NCBI GenBank assembly: GCA_002490705.1
Contig: DKUO01000048.1
Coordinates: forward strand, 1 to 64,000
From: Lachnospiraceae bacterium UBA7202
GTDB taxonomy: Bacteria; Bacillota; Clostridia; Lachnospirales; Lachnospiraceae
Reading direction: 5' to 3'
DNA length: 64,000 bases
A program made the position numbers and the translations under genes. Below the pieces are notes generated by a model that saw only the letters and a list, made by a program, of their open reading frames with translations, had not been told where the DNA came from and searched no databases. The first letter of the stretch is position 1, and each line of letters begins with the position of its first letter. Shown here in pieces: positions 1 through 7,786 of the stretch.

Positions 1-30
1 GCATTACTGTTTATTTGTCAAGGTACACTG

Positions 31-107
31 TAGTAAATTTCCTTCGGAAATTAACTACGTATCGCTTCGCAAAACTTACGAAGTTAAAGTTTTACTTCGA
101 CGCAACG
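31..107. repeat. Palindrome-rich noncoding stretch
   Basis: A 12-bp stem with one mismatch and a TTC loop spans 31-57. A second imperfect palindrome follows, with AAAACTT at 71-77 facing AAGTTTT at 87-93 and outer TTCG blocks. No coding frame is evident. A smaller hairpin of the same style (GATTCC-TTC-GGAATC) sits near 420-434, just past the fumarase beta stop. These may be terminators or a short dispersed repeat; one window cannot decide. Confidence 0.4.
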
Positions 108-195
108 GACTAATACTATCATAACCGTCACACATCGTCAAGTCCTTTTTTTAAATTTCTCAAAACTTTTTAGTAAAGCGAAACTTAAAAGCAGG

Positions 196-231
196 AAAAA
201 AAAGAAATCTCAATCTCTTAAGATTCTTTTT
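196..231 (-). terminator. Probable intrinsic terminator of tRNA-Ser
   Basis: Read on the minus strand, an AAGAATCT / AGATTTCTT stem (one bulge) is followed directly by eight T. It begins a few bases past the 3' end of the tRNA-Ser gene. The stem is AU-rich, so strength is uncertain. Confidence 0.5.
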
Positions 232-234
232 AAA

Positions 235-322
235 CGGAGAAAGAGGGATTTGAACCCTCGCGCCGCGTAAGCGACCTACACCCTTAGCAGGGGCGCCTCT
301 TCAGCCTCTTGAGTATTTCTCC
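235..322 (-). tRNA. tRNA-Ser (anticodon GCU)
   Basis: The minus strand folds as a class II tRNA of 88 nt. The acceptor stem is GGAGAAA / TTTCTCC with discriminator G, there is a long variable arm typical of serine tRNAs, and the T loop reads GTTCAAATC. The anticodon loop CT-GCT-AA gives anticodon GCU, reading AGC and AGU. CCA is not encoded and must be added after transcription. Confidence 0.93.
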
Positions 323-460
323 ACAGTCTGAACTATTCCTCTACCAATATATAGTTCCGCGTTTCCACAACGCAAAGTAATTATACATAAGGTAATTTTG
401 TTTGTCAATGCCTTTTCCGCGATTCCTTCGGAATCCCTCTATAAATGATTCCCCAAAATA

Positions 461-1012
461 TCATAATTTACAATATTCCCTGACTGCTGTTTCATAGAGA
501 TTGTTCCCTTCGGAATCAATCACCACAATCACCGGAAAATTTTCAACCTCAAGTCTGCGGATCGCCTCCGTCCCCAGATCATCATAAGCAATCACCTCGG
601 ACGCTTTGATAGAACCGGCCAGAAGCGCACCCGCTCCGCCCACAGCCGCAAAGTACACCGCTCCGTTTCTGACAATCGCTTCCCGCACTGCATCCGACCG
701 CTTTCCTTTCCCGATCATACCGGTTAACCCCAAATCCAAAAGCGCCGGCGCATACTTATCCATACGGCTGGCCGTTGTGGGCCCGGCAGAACCGATGGGC
801 CTGCCCTCCCTCGCCGGGGAAGGTCCCATATAATAAATGACATTGTCTTTCATTTCTAAAGGTAAAGTTTCCCCTTTTTCCAACGCTTCATACATTCTTT
901 TGTGCGCCGCATCGCGCGCCGTATAAATCGTGCCAGTAAGATAGACATAGTCCCCCGCCCGCAGTTCCTTTGCCGTTTCCTTATTAATAGGCGCTGTTAT
1001 ATGCCGCTCCAT
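461..1012 (-). CDS. fumB: Class I fumarate hydratase, beta subunit (C-terminal domain)
   Basis: The 183-residue protein matches the small subunit of two-subunit iron-sulfur fumarases and tartrate dehydratases, which with the alpha subunit interconvert fumarate and L-malate in the cytoplasm. The family signature around residues 63-85 (GPSPAREGRPIGSAGPTTAS) and the downstream GKG and GGAGAL segments are intact. The alpha-subunit gene lies immediately upstream on the same strand, 134 bp away, with a hairpin between them. The iron-sulfur cysteines belong to the alpha subunit, so none is expected here. An L(+)-tartrate dehydratase beta subunit cannot be excluded by motif alone, but fumarase is the usual assignment for this gene pair in Clostridia. 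Confidence 0.88.
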   Translation of the reverse strand: MERHITAPINKETAKELRAGDYVYLTGTIYTARDAAHKRMYEALEKGETLPLEMKDNVIYYMGPSPAREGRPIGSAGPTTASRMDKYAPALLDLGLTGMIGKGKRSDAVREAIVRNGAVYFAAVGGAGALLAGSIKASEVIAYDDLGTEAIRRLEVENFPVIVVIDSEGNNLYETAVREYCKL

Positions 1013-1043
1013 ATCTTTTACCCTTTCTCTTTTCCCTAGAAAA

Positions 1044-1087
1044 ACATATATGTAGTGTTTGTCTGAAATTTAAACACTATATATATA
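1044..1087 (-). terminator. Hairpin between fumarase alpha and beta genes, terminator- or attenuator-like
   Basis: On the minus strand a 15-bp stem with one mismatch (core TAGTGTTT / AAACACTA, flanks alternating AT) encloses an 11-nt loop and is followed by GTTTTTC. It lies between two genes whose products form one enzyme. It could attenuate read-through into the beta gene or protect the alpha mRNA from 3' decay. Confidence 0.5.
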
Positions 1088-1146
1088 GAAGAAACACATT
1101 TTCTTATCATAAAAAACAGTAGAAATTACCCGCAAACAGTCTGCGC

Positions 1147-1989
1147 TCACAGTATCCGCACCGCATGCCGGTTCACATGACAGCAGATATTAACCGCCAC
1201 AGGCAGCCCTGCAATATGCGTCGGATAGGTTTCTATATTAACTGCCAATGCCGTTGTCGTTCCACCTAAGCCCCCCGGTCCGATTCCGGTTTTGTTAATC
1301 TGAGAGAGCAGCTCTTCTTCCAGTTCCCGAATATAGGGAATCTCCGAGCGCGTTTCCAGCGGCCTAGTCAACGCGTGTTTCGCCATCAGTGCGCACTTTT
1401 CAAAGGTGCCGCCAATCCCAACGCCCACCACCATCGGCGGACAGGCATTTGGCCCTGCATCCCTCACCGCCGTCAGGATTGCCTCCTTCACGCCTTCTAT
1501 GCCGTCCGCCGGTTTCAGCATAAACACCCTGCTCATATTTTCACTGCCGAAACCTTTCGGCGCCACCGTGATTTTCACCAGATCTCCCGGAACAATCTCG
1601 CAGTGAATCACCGCCGGCGTATTATCCTTCGTATTTTCCCGAATCAGAGGATCTCCCACTACTGACTTGCGTAAAAATCCCTCCGTATATCCCTGCCGCA
1701 CGCCTTCGTTAACGGCGTCTGTCAAGCTGTCTCCCTCAAAATGGACGTCCTGCCCAATCTCAAGAAAAATCACTGCCATGCCAGTATCCTGACAGATCGG
1801 GATCATATCTCTCCCGGCAATCTCAAGATTATCCTGTAACTGTCCCAAAATCTGTTTCCCCAATGTGGACTCTTCCGTCTGTGCCGCACACTTCATCGCC
1901 TGCTTCATATCCGCGGAAAGAAAGTGATTCGCCTCTATACACATTTCTCTGATATTCCGGGTGATTTCTCCCGTCTCTATCGTTCTCAT
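1147..1989 (-). CDS. fumA: Class I fumarate hydratase, alpha subunit (iron-sulfur domain)
   Basis: The 280-residue protein is the large subunit of a two-subunit, oxygen-sensitive 4Fe-4S fumarase. Three cysteine sites fit cluster ligands: C66 in PICQDTG, C183 in GPNACPPM, and C269/C270 in VNICCHVNRHA. The start at 1989 is chosen because GGAGG precedes that ATG at ideal spacing; an in-frame ATG at 2010 would overlap the upstream HIT gene and lacks such a site. The beta-subunit gene follows after a hairpin. In anaerobes this enzyme usually serves a reductive or branched TCA pathway. Confidence 0.9.
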   Translation of the reverse strand: MRTIETGEITRNIREMCIEANHFLSADMKQAMKCAAQTEESTLGKQILGQLQDNLEIAGRDMIPICQDTGMAVIFLEIGQDVHFEGDSLTDAVNEGVRQGYTEGFLRKSVVGDPLIRENTKDNTPAVIHCEIVPGDLVKITVAPKGFGSENMSRVFMLKPADGIEGVKEAILTAVRDAGPNACPPMVVGVGIGGTFEKCALMAKHALTRPLETRSEIPYIRELEEELLSQINKTGIGPGGLGGTTTALAVNIETYPTHIAGLPVAVNICCHVNRHAVRIL

Positions 1990-1999
1990 GCTTCCTCCA

Positions 2000-2410
2000 T
2001 CAACCCACAATCTGCTCTCTGACTTCTTCCAACTCTTCCGGCGTCACTTCCTGCGGCTTCCATCCAATCTTTTGCCCATCCGCACTATAGCGGGGTATCA
2101 TGTGCAGATGAAAGTGAAAGACCGTCTGTCCGGCAAGATCACCGTTATTCTGCACCAGATTAAAGCCCTCACATCCAAGCTTTTCCCGCATCTTTATCAT
2201 CATTCTCTTCGCCAGTTTCATTACCTCGCCGGCGCTTTCCTCCGGCAGTTCAAAGAGATCCGCATAGTGGTCTTTGGGCAGAATCAAGGCGTGTCCTCTT
2301 GTCGCCGGTCCCAGATCTAAAATGACGCGAAACTGATCATCCTCATATAACGTTTTTGCAGGAATCTCTCCATTTGCAATCTTACAAAAAATACAGTTAT
2401 CCGCTTTCAT
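2000..2410 (-). CDS. HIT family protein (Hint-like nucleotide hydrolase)
   Basis: A 136-residue histidine-triad protein. The catalytic triad HFHLH is at residues 99-103, followed by MIP. The N terminus has the CIFCKIANGEIPA pattern of Hint proteins, whose CxxC plus H48 commonly bind zinc. Hint enzymes hydrolyse adenosine phosphoramidates and acyl-AMP; the true substrate here is unknown. The start at 2410 is set by GGAGGGAG upstream; a longer in-frame start at 2497 would overlap the preceding gene. The stop lies 10 bases before the fumarase alpha start. Confidence 0.9.
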   Translation of the reverse strand: MKADNCIFCKIANGEIPAKTLYEDDQFRVILDLGPATRGHALILPKDHYADLFELPEESAGEVMKLAKRMMIKMREKLGCEGFNLVQNNGDLAGQTVFHFHLHMIPRYSADGQKIGWKPQEVTPEELEEVREQIVG

Positions 2411-2465
2411 AGCTCCCTCCAATTTATCTTTTGATTTATTGAAAATAACACAGTGCACAACTCCG

Positions 2466-3464
2466 TCAATTTGCTCCAAACTGCAACGCCGAATCAAGCG
2501 AACGCAGCACCTTAAAATCTCCCTTCATCTTCATATCGCCTGCCATAAAGGAAGTCTGGAAATCCGTTTTCCCCGATACAATATCGGCAAAGGATGCACG
2601 GTCTAGCTGTATCTCTACATCCACGCGGCCGCCTTCCCCATAATGACAATCAAGACTCGCTCCGTCTATCAAAATCATCAGAGGCTGCTTCTTCTCCTCA
2701 ATCACCACTTTAAATCCCGCCGCAAATCCCGGCTGCGGAATGAAATGCTGTCGAATTTCCTCGACAAACTCGGTCGTATCCTCTTTCTCACTGCTGCCCA
2801 TCATATCGCGGAAGAGACTGGCAAGTTCCTGAATATCTTCCTTCTGCCGCTGTACATAAGTGTCGTCAGACACATATTGGGAAAGTTGCTCTGACTCCTG
2901 CGGTGTAAAGTTAATGCTTTTTGTAATTGCAACTTTCTGCTTCACCGCTTGGTTGCTCGCCGGCAGACATGGCATTTTCTGGTTAATGGTACGGTAAAGA
3001 TTTTCCGCATTCTTTTCAATGATTCTGATATAATCCGCGTTCTGCTCCAGAAGCGACGTATCCGCAATATAACCGCACAACCCGCTACAGGGCAGACCGC
3101 CGAGGATCTCCCAGGCCGTTGCCAGATTCAGTTTTCCCTCCTGCTCTCCGTAAGTAGTGGACATGACAATCGGACACATATATATTTTGCTGATTTTTTC
3201 CTTATCCCCGTAGAGCCAGCAGGCATCCAAAAACTGCTGCATATATCCGCCGATTCCGTACCACTCCAAAGTTGTTGCAAGGATTACGCCATCCGCATTT
3301 TTTAATGTCTGCGGAAGCGTAGGGATACTGTTTTTCTGCTCATAAAGATGAAAGACTTCCACCGTCACACGGAGCTCCTCCAACACCTCTTTCATCTTAT
3401 TCAGGACAAACAGCGTGGGATCATCCATCAGACCCCGCCCGCCATAATAAATATTAATCTGCAT
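2466..3464 (-). CDS. NAD(P)H-dependent FMN reductase-like flavoprotein with C-terminal SCP2-like domain
   Basis: The 332-residue protein has two parts. Residues 1 to about 180 follow a flavodoxin-like fold of the NADPH-dependent FMN reductase type: an initial beta strand with IYYGGRG, then ATTLEWYGIGGYMQQFLD, the usual flavin-binding loop segment. Residues about 230-332 look like a sterol carrier protein 2 domain, with a GxxFKVVIEE strand and a C-terminal MAGDMKMKGD motif. It is soluble and probably binds a flavin plus a hydrophobic ligand, reducing small acceptors; the substrate is unknown. It begins 16 bp after the rhomboid gene and probably shares its transcript. Confidence 0.75.
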   Translation of the reverse strand: MQINIYYGGRGLMDDPTLFVLNKMKEVLEELRVTVEVFHLYEQKNSIPTLPQTLKNADGVILATTLEWYGIGGYMQQFLDACWLYGDKEKISKIYMCPIVMSTTYGEQEGKLNLATAWEILGGLPCSGLCGYIADTSLLEQNADYIRIIEKNAENLYRTINQKMPCLPASNQAVKQKVAITKSINFTPQESEQLSQYVSDDTYVQRQKEDIQELASLFRDMMGSSEKEDTTEFVEEIRQHFIPQPGFAAGFKVVIEEKKQPLMILIDGASLDCHYGEGGRVDVEIQLDRASFADIVSGKTDFQTSFMAGDMKMKGDFKVLRSLDSALQFGAN

Positions 3465-3480
3465 GACTATCTACCCTTTC

Positions 3481-4533
3481 TTATCTTGATCTGTGACTGA
3501 AAAGCTGCCGTGCTTTCCTGCACCCGACTATCGCCGCTGCCGCCGTAAAGCCCATCAAAACACCGCCCACATGCGCCGCGTTATTCACACCCGCACTGGT
3601 AAACCCGCAATAGAGCGAAAAGGCAACCGCGAACGCCACCCTGCCCACCGTCATGGATTCCAGTCTGCCCCGGTGGATCATCACCAAAAACAGCAATGCG
3701 CCTTCTACGCCGAAAACTGCACCGCTGGCACCCGCCGAACTGCCATAGAGATTTACAAACAATTCATAGCCAATGGAAAAGAGATTACCCATAAGTCCGG
3801 AGAGTAAATAAAGCGCCATATAGGGAAGCGTTCCCATCTCCCGCTCCACAATAGCCCCCACATAATAGAGAACAATCATGTTGCTGAAAAGATGCTCCAC
3901 ATTCCAATGTAAAAACATACTCGTAAACAGACGATAAAACTCTCCATTCACCAAAACTTCCTCAACGCTGAGCGCACCCCTATTATATAACAACTTTCCC
4001 GTAAATGTACATATCAGAAATACGATTACATTGACCGCCACGAGAATGATATTCGCCCAGGACCAAGCATAAATCCGCTTCTCATCCGCCACACCGACAG
4101 GCTTCGCCTCCTCATGTCTTTCCCGTGCAAGCGAGAACAAATACTCTTCCAAAAGATCCTTCCAACCATAAAAATCCGCCGTCTGTGTCTCGTGAATCAA
4201 CAGTCTGTATGCCTGTGCGTCAATCACCCAGCAGAGGCTGTCATTCTCACAAAGCTTTCTCGCCTTCTCCGTATCCGTGCATAAAACTAACGTCATCACA
4301 TGAATTTCCTGTTCTCCCTTGTTCTGAAAGAACTGGAAAATTTTTTCCTTCAAATGCACATACTGGTCTTTTGAGATATAAAGCCCCTGCCTGTAATCAA
4401 TAACATAGAGAACATTCATTCCCTGTGTCTCTCTACGGCAGTAAAAATTAAATTCAGGCAGATTAGACGGTATTTTGCCATACCCCTGCTCAAAGAACAG
4501 CGTCTCTAACCGCTCCAGTGTCAAATTATCCAT
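3481..4533 (-). CDS. Rhomboid family intramembrane serine protease
   Basis: A 350-residue protein with a cytosolic N-terminal domain of about 150 residues and a membrane domain of about six helices. The catalytic serine is S270 in GASGAVFG and the partner histidine is H321 in NNAAHVGG. The conserved HxxxxHxxxN pattern is at H209, H214 and N218. Rhomboids cut single-pass proteins inside the membrane. Its position directly after the FHA gene that ends the Tad pilus operon, on the same strand, suggests, but does not prove, a role in processing surface or pilus proteins. The extended N-terminal domain resembles that of other Clostridia rhomboids. Confidence 0.9.
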   Translation of the reverse strand: MDNLTLERLETLFFEQGYGKIPSNLPEFNFYCRRETQGMNVLYVIDYRQGLYISKDQYVHLKEKIFQFFQNKGEQEIHVMTLVLCTDTEKARKLCENDSLCWVIDAQAYRLLIHETQTADFYGWKDLLEEYLFSLARERHEEAKPVGVADEKRIYAWSWANIILVAVNVIVFLICTFTGKLLYNRGALSVEEVLVNGEFYRLFTSMFLHWNVEHLFSNMIVLYYVGAIVEREMGTLPYMALYLLSGLMGNLFSIGYELFVNLYGSSAGASGAVFGVEGALLFLVMIHRGRLESMTVGRVAFAVAFSLYCGFTSAGVNNAAHVGGVLMGFTAAAAIVGCRKARQLFSHRSR

Positions 4534-4572
4534 GACTAGAGAGTATCATTTTCGTTATGTGATGTCAAACCG

Positions 4573-5973
4573 TTATCGGTAACAATAATTTAAATTCCCA
4601 AACCGGATTTCATCCCCCGGCTCAACCTCCACCGTCTCCTGCGGCTGCAAGCGCAGGCCGTTTTTAAAAGTTCCATTGGTGGAGTTCATGTCCGTCAGGC
4701 GGATCGCGTCTTTTTCCCTTTCAAACCTGGCATGAATCCTGCTGACGGAATCATCCTCGAGCACGCAGTCCACACAGCCCGCCATCTTCCCTATCGTATA
4801 AGGAAATTTCGTCAGCTCAATATGCCTTTTGTTTTTTCTGTCCAGCGCATACAACTTATATTCCGCCATCTGCACATTATCAAAAAAGACAGTGTTGCCA
4901 TAATTGCACTGCTCCTCCTGCATCCTATCCTCCCCGTTTTGATTCCTTCTTTCAAAAGCATCCGGCTGCGGTTCGGCCTCCCTGAACAACACCCCTTCCA
5001 GAGAAGCCGTCTCCGCTCCCGGCAGATATTCCTCCGCCGGTAAGAAAGGCTCTGTCTCCCCCTTTCTCTTTTCCTTTTTGTTGCCGCCACCTTTCAACAG
5101 CCCCGCAAATCCCGCTAAAAGGCATACTCCCATCAGCGCGCCGCATCCGAGCAGGGTCATCATTTCCTCGTCCGACAGCTCATAAAATCTATAAATACAA
5201 GCAATTCCCACAATGCCCAGAACAGAAAGCCCTATCAGAAACGCGGAAAATAAATATTTCTTTCCGGGCGCAGACCTTTCTCTCTTTTCCTCGCCCCGCA
5301 GATTCTCTTCGCTTAACAAAAACGTATCTTCCCGCATGCATGTGTTTACGGGTTGCAAATCGGTATCCGGCAAAGAGGGGAGCGTCTCCTTTTTCTCCGT
5401 TCCTTCCGCCGCAGGATGCTCCTCCCGCTCCCCCAAAATCAGCAGTGCATCACTCAGGGAAAAGGCAGCCTCCTCGGTTCTCTCATAAATCTGATAAATT
5501 GCATCCGCCAGCCGTTCATCCTGACTGTCCATGTGTTCCAGCAGGTAATCCATAAGCGCGTCATAGGGCCGCTCCTCCTCAAAATCGGGATAGTAAAGCC
5601 CAATATACTTTTTCCGGGACAAATCATAAAAGATATACGCCGGTAAAAGCACCAGCTTCGTCTCGTCCATAAAATGATTCCCAAGCCTGCAATAAATCCC
5701 GTAAAGCTGTTCAAACAGTTCCCTCACCTGTCCGAAGGAAAGCTGTCTGCCGCGATACATGTTTTCCAGCGTTGTTCTGGAACTGATATCATAGTAGAAG
5801 TATGCCGCTCCGTTTACATGGCGCAGGGAACAGCAAAGAATTTCTTCCAGCTTATTCGATGTGAGCAGCCTGCATTGATAGCTCTTCTCAGGCTGCGCCG
5901 ATCCGCATGGTAAAATCATATAACTGTGTTTATAATCTCGAAAATATTTTGCCTCCATCATCTGTTTTGCCAT
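4573..5973 (-). CDS. FHA domain protein with N-terminal DUF6382 and two membrane helices
   Basis: The 466-residue protein has three parts. Residues 1 to about 190 match DUF6382, found in Clostridia next to Tad genes. Two adjacent membrane helices lie near residues 245-295. The C-terminal 75 residues form a forkhead-associated domain with the phosphothreonine-binding pattern GK...SRIHAR...DMNSTNGTF. FHA domains dock phosphothreonine peptides, so this is probably a membrane scaffold linked to Ser/Thr kinase signalling. It follows the last TadE-like gene by 9 bp and belongs to the pilus operon. No kinase gene is in the window. Confidence 0.8.
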   Translation of the reverse strand: MAKQMMEAKYFRDYKHSYMILPCGSAQPEKSYQCRLLTSNKLEEILCCSLRHVNGAAYFYYDISSRTTLENMYRGRQLSFGQVRELFEQLYGIYCRLGNHFMDETKLVLLPAYIFYDLSRKKYIGLYYPDFEEERPYDALMDYLLEHMDSQDERLADAIYQIYERTEEAAFSLSDALLILGEREEHPAAEGTEKKETLPSLPDTDLQPVNTCMREDTFLLSEENLRGEEKRERSAPGKKYLFSAFLIGLSVLGIVGIACIYRFYELSDEEMMTLLGCGALMGVCLLAGFAGLLKGGGNKKEKRKGETEPFLPAEEYLPGAETASLEGVLFREAEPQPDAFERRNQNGEDRMQEEQCNYGNTVFFDNVQMAEYKLYALDRKNKRHIELTKFPYTIGKMAGCVDCVLEDDSVSRIHARFEREKDAIRLTDMNSTNGTFKNGLRLQPQETVEVEPGDEIRFGNLNYCYR

Positions 5974-5982
5974 CCTTTCTTT

Positions 5983-6438
5983 TTACTCTCCAAGCCCCGA
6001 AAGCACATTTTCTGCCATTCTGCTTCGTCGAATCATCTTGGTCGGATTGATGATCTGCGCCTTGGCTCTAGTCCGTATCTTCCACCCGCCCTTGCCGTGC
6101 ATCGTAAAAAGCTGTCGGACCGGCACCTTTACCTGACATTCCCCTGTCACACTGGTGGTATTGCCATTCCTGTCAACTGTCCCCGTCACCTTCCCCACAC
6201 CGAAATATTTTTTCCCGAACTGCTTTTGCATGTGTTCGTCTATGTAGGGCACCACCTGCCCTTCTTCCTTTTGAATGCTGCCCCGGAAGCATACCGCGTA
6301 GGCGTCCTGAAAGAGAACGCATTTATCATAGGAGTAAAAAGACAAATAAATGAAAAGTACAAAGAGAAATACGGTCCAGGTGATAATAAAACTGGCCTCC
6401 AGCGTCATAAATCCCTTTGCCCTTTTTCTCATAAACAT
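5983..6438 (-). CDS. TadE-like pseudopilin, small
   Basis: A 151-residue protein with one N-terminal membrane helix. A prepilin-like junction, KGFMTLEASFIIT, places a glycine before a hydrophobic stretch with glutamate at +5, the arrangement processed by A24 peptidases in TadE/TadF pseudopilins. The rest is extracytoplasmic, basic and without clear motifs. The start overlaps the upstream prepilin peptidase gene by 10 nt, so the two are probably translationally coupled. Role inferred: minor pilin or assembly factor of the Tad pilus. Confidence 0.7.
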   Translation of the reverse strand: MFMRKRAKGFMTLEASFIITWTVFLFVLFIYLSFYSYDKCVLFQDAYAVCFRGSIQKEEGQVVPYIDEHMQKQFGKKYFGVGKVTGTVDRNGNTTSVTGECQVKVPVRQLFTMHGKGGWKIRTRAKAQIINPTKMIRRSRMAENVLSGLGE

Positions 6439-6851
6439 ACTGCCACCCCCATTCCCAAAAGCAGGAACGGCACAAAAGGAATCTCCCTGTCACGCTTTAT
6501 CTTCCGAAGCATGAGCAGTACAACCGCAACCGCAGATTCCACTAAAAGACCTACGAGCAAAGTCAAAAAACACCGATACGCGCCCAAAAACAATCCAATC
6601 ATTAAAAGCGCCCAGCCATCCCCGTATCCTACCTTTTCCCCTGAGAGAAAACTGAGCAGGAAAAATCCCAGACCGGGGATCAGGGAAATCGCCGCCGCAA
6701 GCACTTCGGCCTCTCCCATGCCGCCATATAGTTGAAGGCAGACTGCCGTCAGCATTCCCAGCCACACGACGGCCAGCGGAATCTGTCTGTACAAGCCGTC
6801 AAACACCGCACAGACAGCCAAAAACAAAAACAATAAAAGCTCTATCCACAT
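6429..6851 (-). CDS. Prepilin peptidase, A24 family, short form
   Basis: A 140-residue polytopic membrane protein carrying both aspartates of the A24 aspartyl peptidases: D18 in VFDGLYRQIP and D78 in the GYGD motif. It is shorter than PilD enzymes and has no methylase domain, as usual for CpaA/TadV types. It is the second such enzyme in this operon, the other being at 13858-14385. It overlaps its neighbours by 10 nt on both sides, between two TadE-like genes, which suggests it may be dedicated to those substrates. Confidence 0.82.
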   Translation of the reverse strand: MWIELLLFLFLAVCAVFDGLYRQIPLAVVWLGMLTAVCLQLYGGMGEAEVLAAAISLIPGLGFFLLSFLSGEKVGYGDGWALLMIGLFLGAYRCFLTLLVGLLVESAVAVVLLMLRKIKRDREIPFVPFLLLGMGVAVCL

Positions 6852-7768
6852 TTAGAACACCTCCCCCTCGCGCCCACTTCCGACAGCGGCACAGTGTAAA
6901 TCGTCCGCTTCAATCCCGGACAGTTCAACATCCTGTGATAGCTGTTTCCATAGTTTGTTATGTAAACCTCTCTTCCTCCCGATGCCGATCCGCAAAACCC
7001 ACATGGCGCATATTTTTCGCCGGATGCGTTTCTTCTGCCGGCTGCACCCTCCGCAGACACTGCCTCTACCTTCGGATTCAGATAAGTGCAGTTTCTGTCC
7101 AGATGATAGACCGTCCCCGTCTCCGTGATATACACCATGGGATCTTCTTCATTAAAATCACTCACCGAACCCGATGCGTCATATCCTGTCCACGCCTTTC
7201 CGTAATAGCGCTGTGACACCATAAATCCGTCAAATCCCATCAGGCTTGCAAAAGGTCTGACCCGGTAAGACACTCTCAAATCAATCATATCCCCCTCCCC
7301 CATCACCGAAGAACCGGCGAAAGATAAACCGCCGGAACCGCCCTTCACACAGGACTTGTCCAAGTAAGAGCTTCCCACATACTCTACAATCTGACCTCTG
7401 GCATACCCCTCCGTGAGCGCAATTCCGGCAAGTCCGTCCGGTACATTCTCTCCCAGTGCCGCATGGTAACCGTATCCCGCAAAAGCCATCTTGTTTCCCA
7501 CCTGATGCAAGGCCGCATTGATCCGGCTCTGTGTACCGATGATATTTACTGCGAAAAGAATATTGAGGATTGCAAACAGAAAGAAGGGCAGAACAAAGGC
7601 CGCTTCCAGTGTCATGGAGGCCCTCCTGCGGGAGAAGATAAAAGACACCCTCTTTAGCAATCGAATTGCAAATAGTAATTTATCGCCCTGATGCGCCTTA
7701 AGATATGTTTGGAGAGAATGTGCTGTCGAATTTGAATGTTTACAGTGTCGTGATCCTAAAAAGGGCAT
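6842..7768 (-). CDS. TadE-like pseudopilin with two C-terminal Cys/His repeats
   Basis: A 308-residue protein with a long basic N-terminal leader, then the prepilin-like junction RRASMTLEAAF and one membrane helix. The last 100 residues hold two related repeats with pattern YIT-x2-G-x2-YH-x4-C-x2-L followed by C-x2-C, ending at the C terminus. The Cys/His spacing suggests metal binding or disulfide cross-links in an exposed tip. The start at 7768 has a strong GGGAGGTGA ribosome site. It lies between the DUF5702 gene and the short prepilin peptidase. Function inferred: minor, possibly tip-located, Tad pilin. Confidence 0.72.
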   Translation of the reverse strand: MPFLGSRHCKHSNSTAHSLQTYLKAHQGDKLLFAIRLLKRVSFIFSRRRASMTLEAAFVLPFFLFAILNILFAVNIIGTQSRINAALHQVGNKMAFAGYGYHAALGENVPDGLAGIALTEGYARGQIVEYVGSSYLDKSCVKGGSGGLSFAGSSVMGEGDMIDLRVSYRVRPFASLMGFDGFMVSQRYYGKAWTGYDASGSVSDFNEEDPMVYITETGTVYHLDRNCTYLNPKVEAVSAEGAAGRRNASGEKYAPCGFCGSASGGREVYITNYGNSYHRMLNCPGLKRTIYTVPLSEVGARGRCSKCG

Positions 7769-7786
7769 CTTTTATCACCTCCCGCT

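Noticed and set aside
1044..1087. Pair of NrdR-like boxes (ACACTATATATA type)
   Set aside because: The palindromic cores are 12 bp rather than the 10-bp NrdR core, arms differ, and the neighbouring genes are fumarase, not ribonucleotide reductase. A hairpin fits better.
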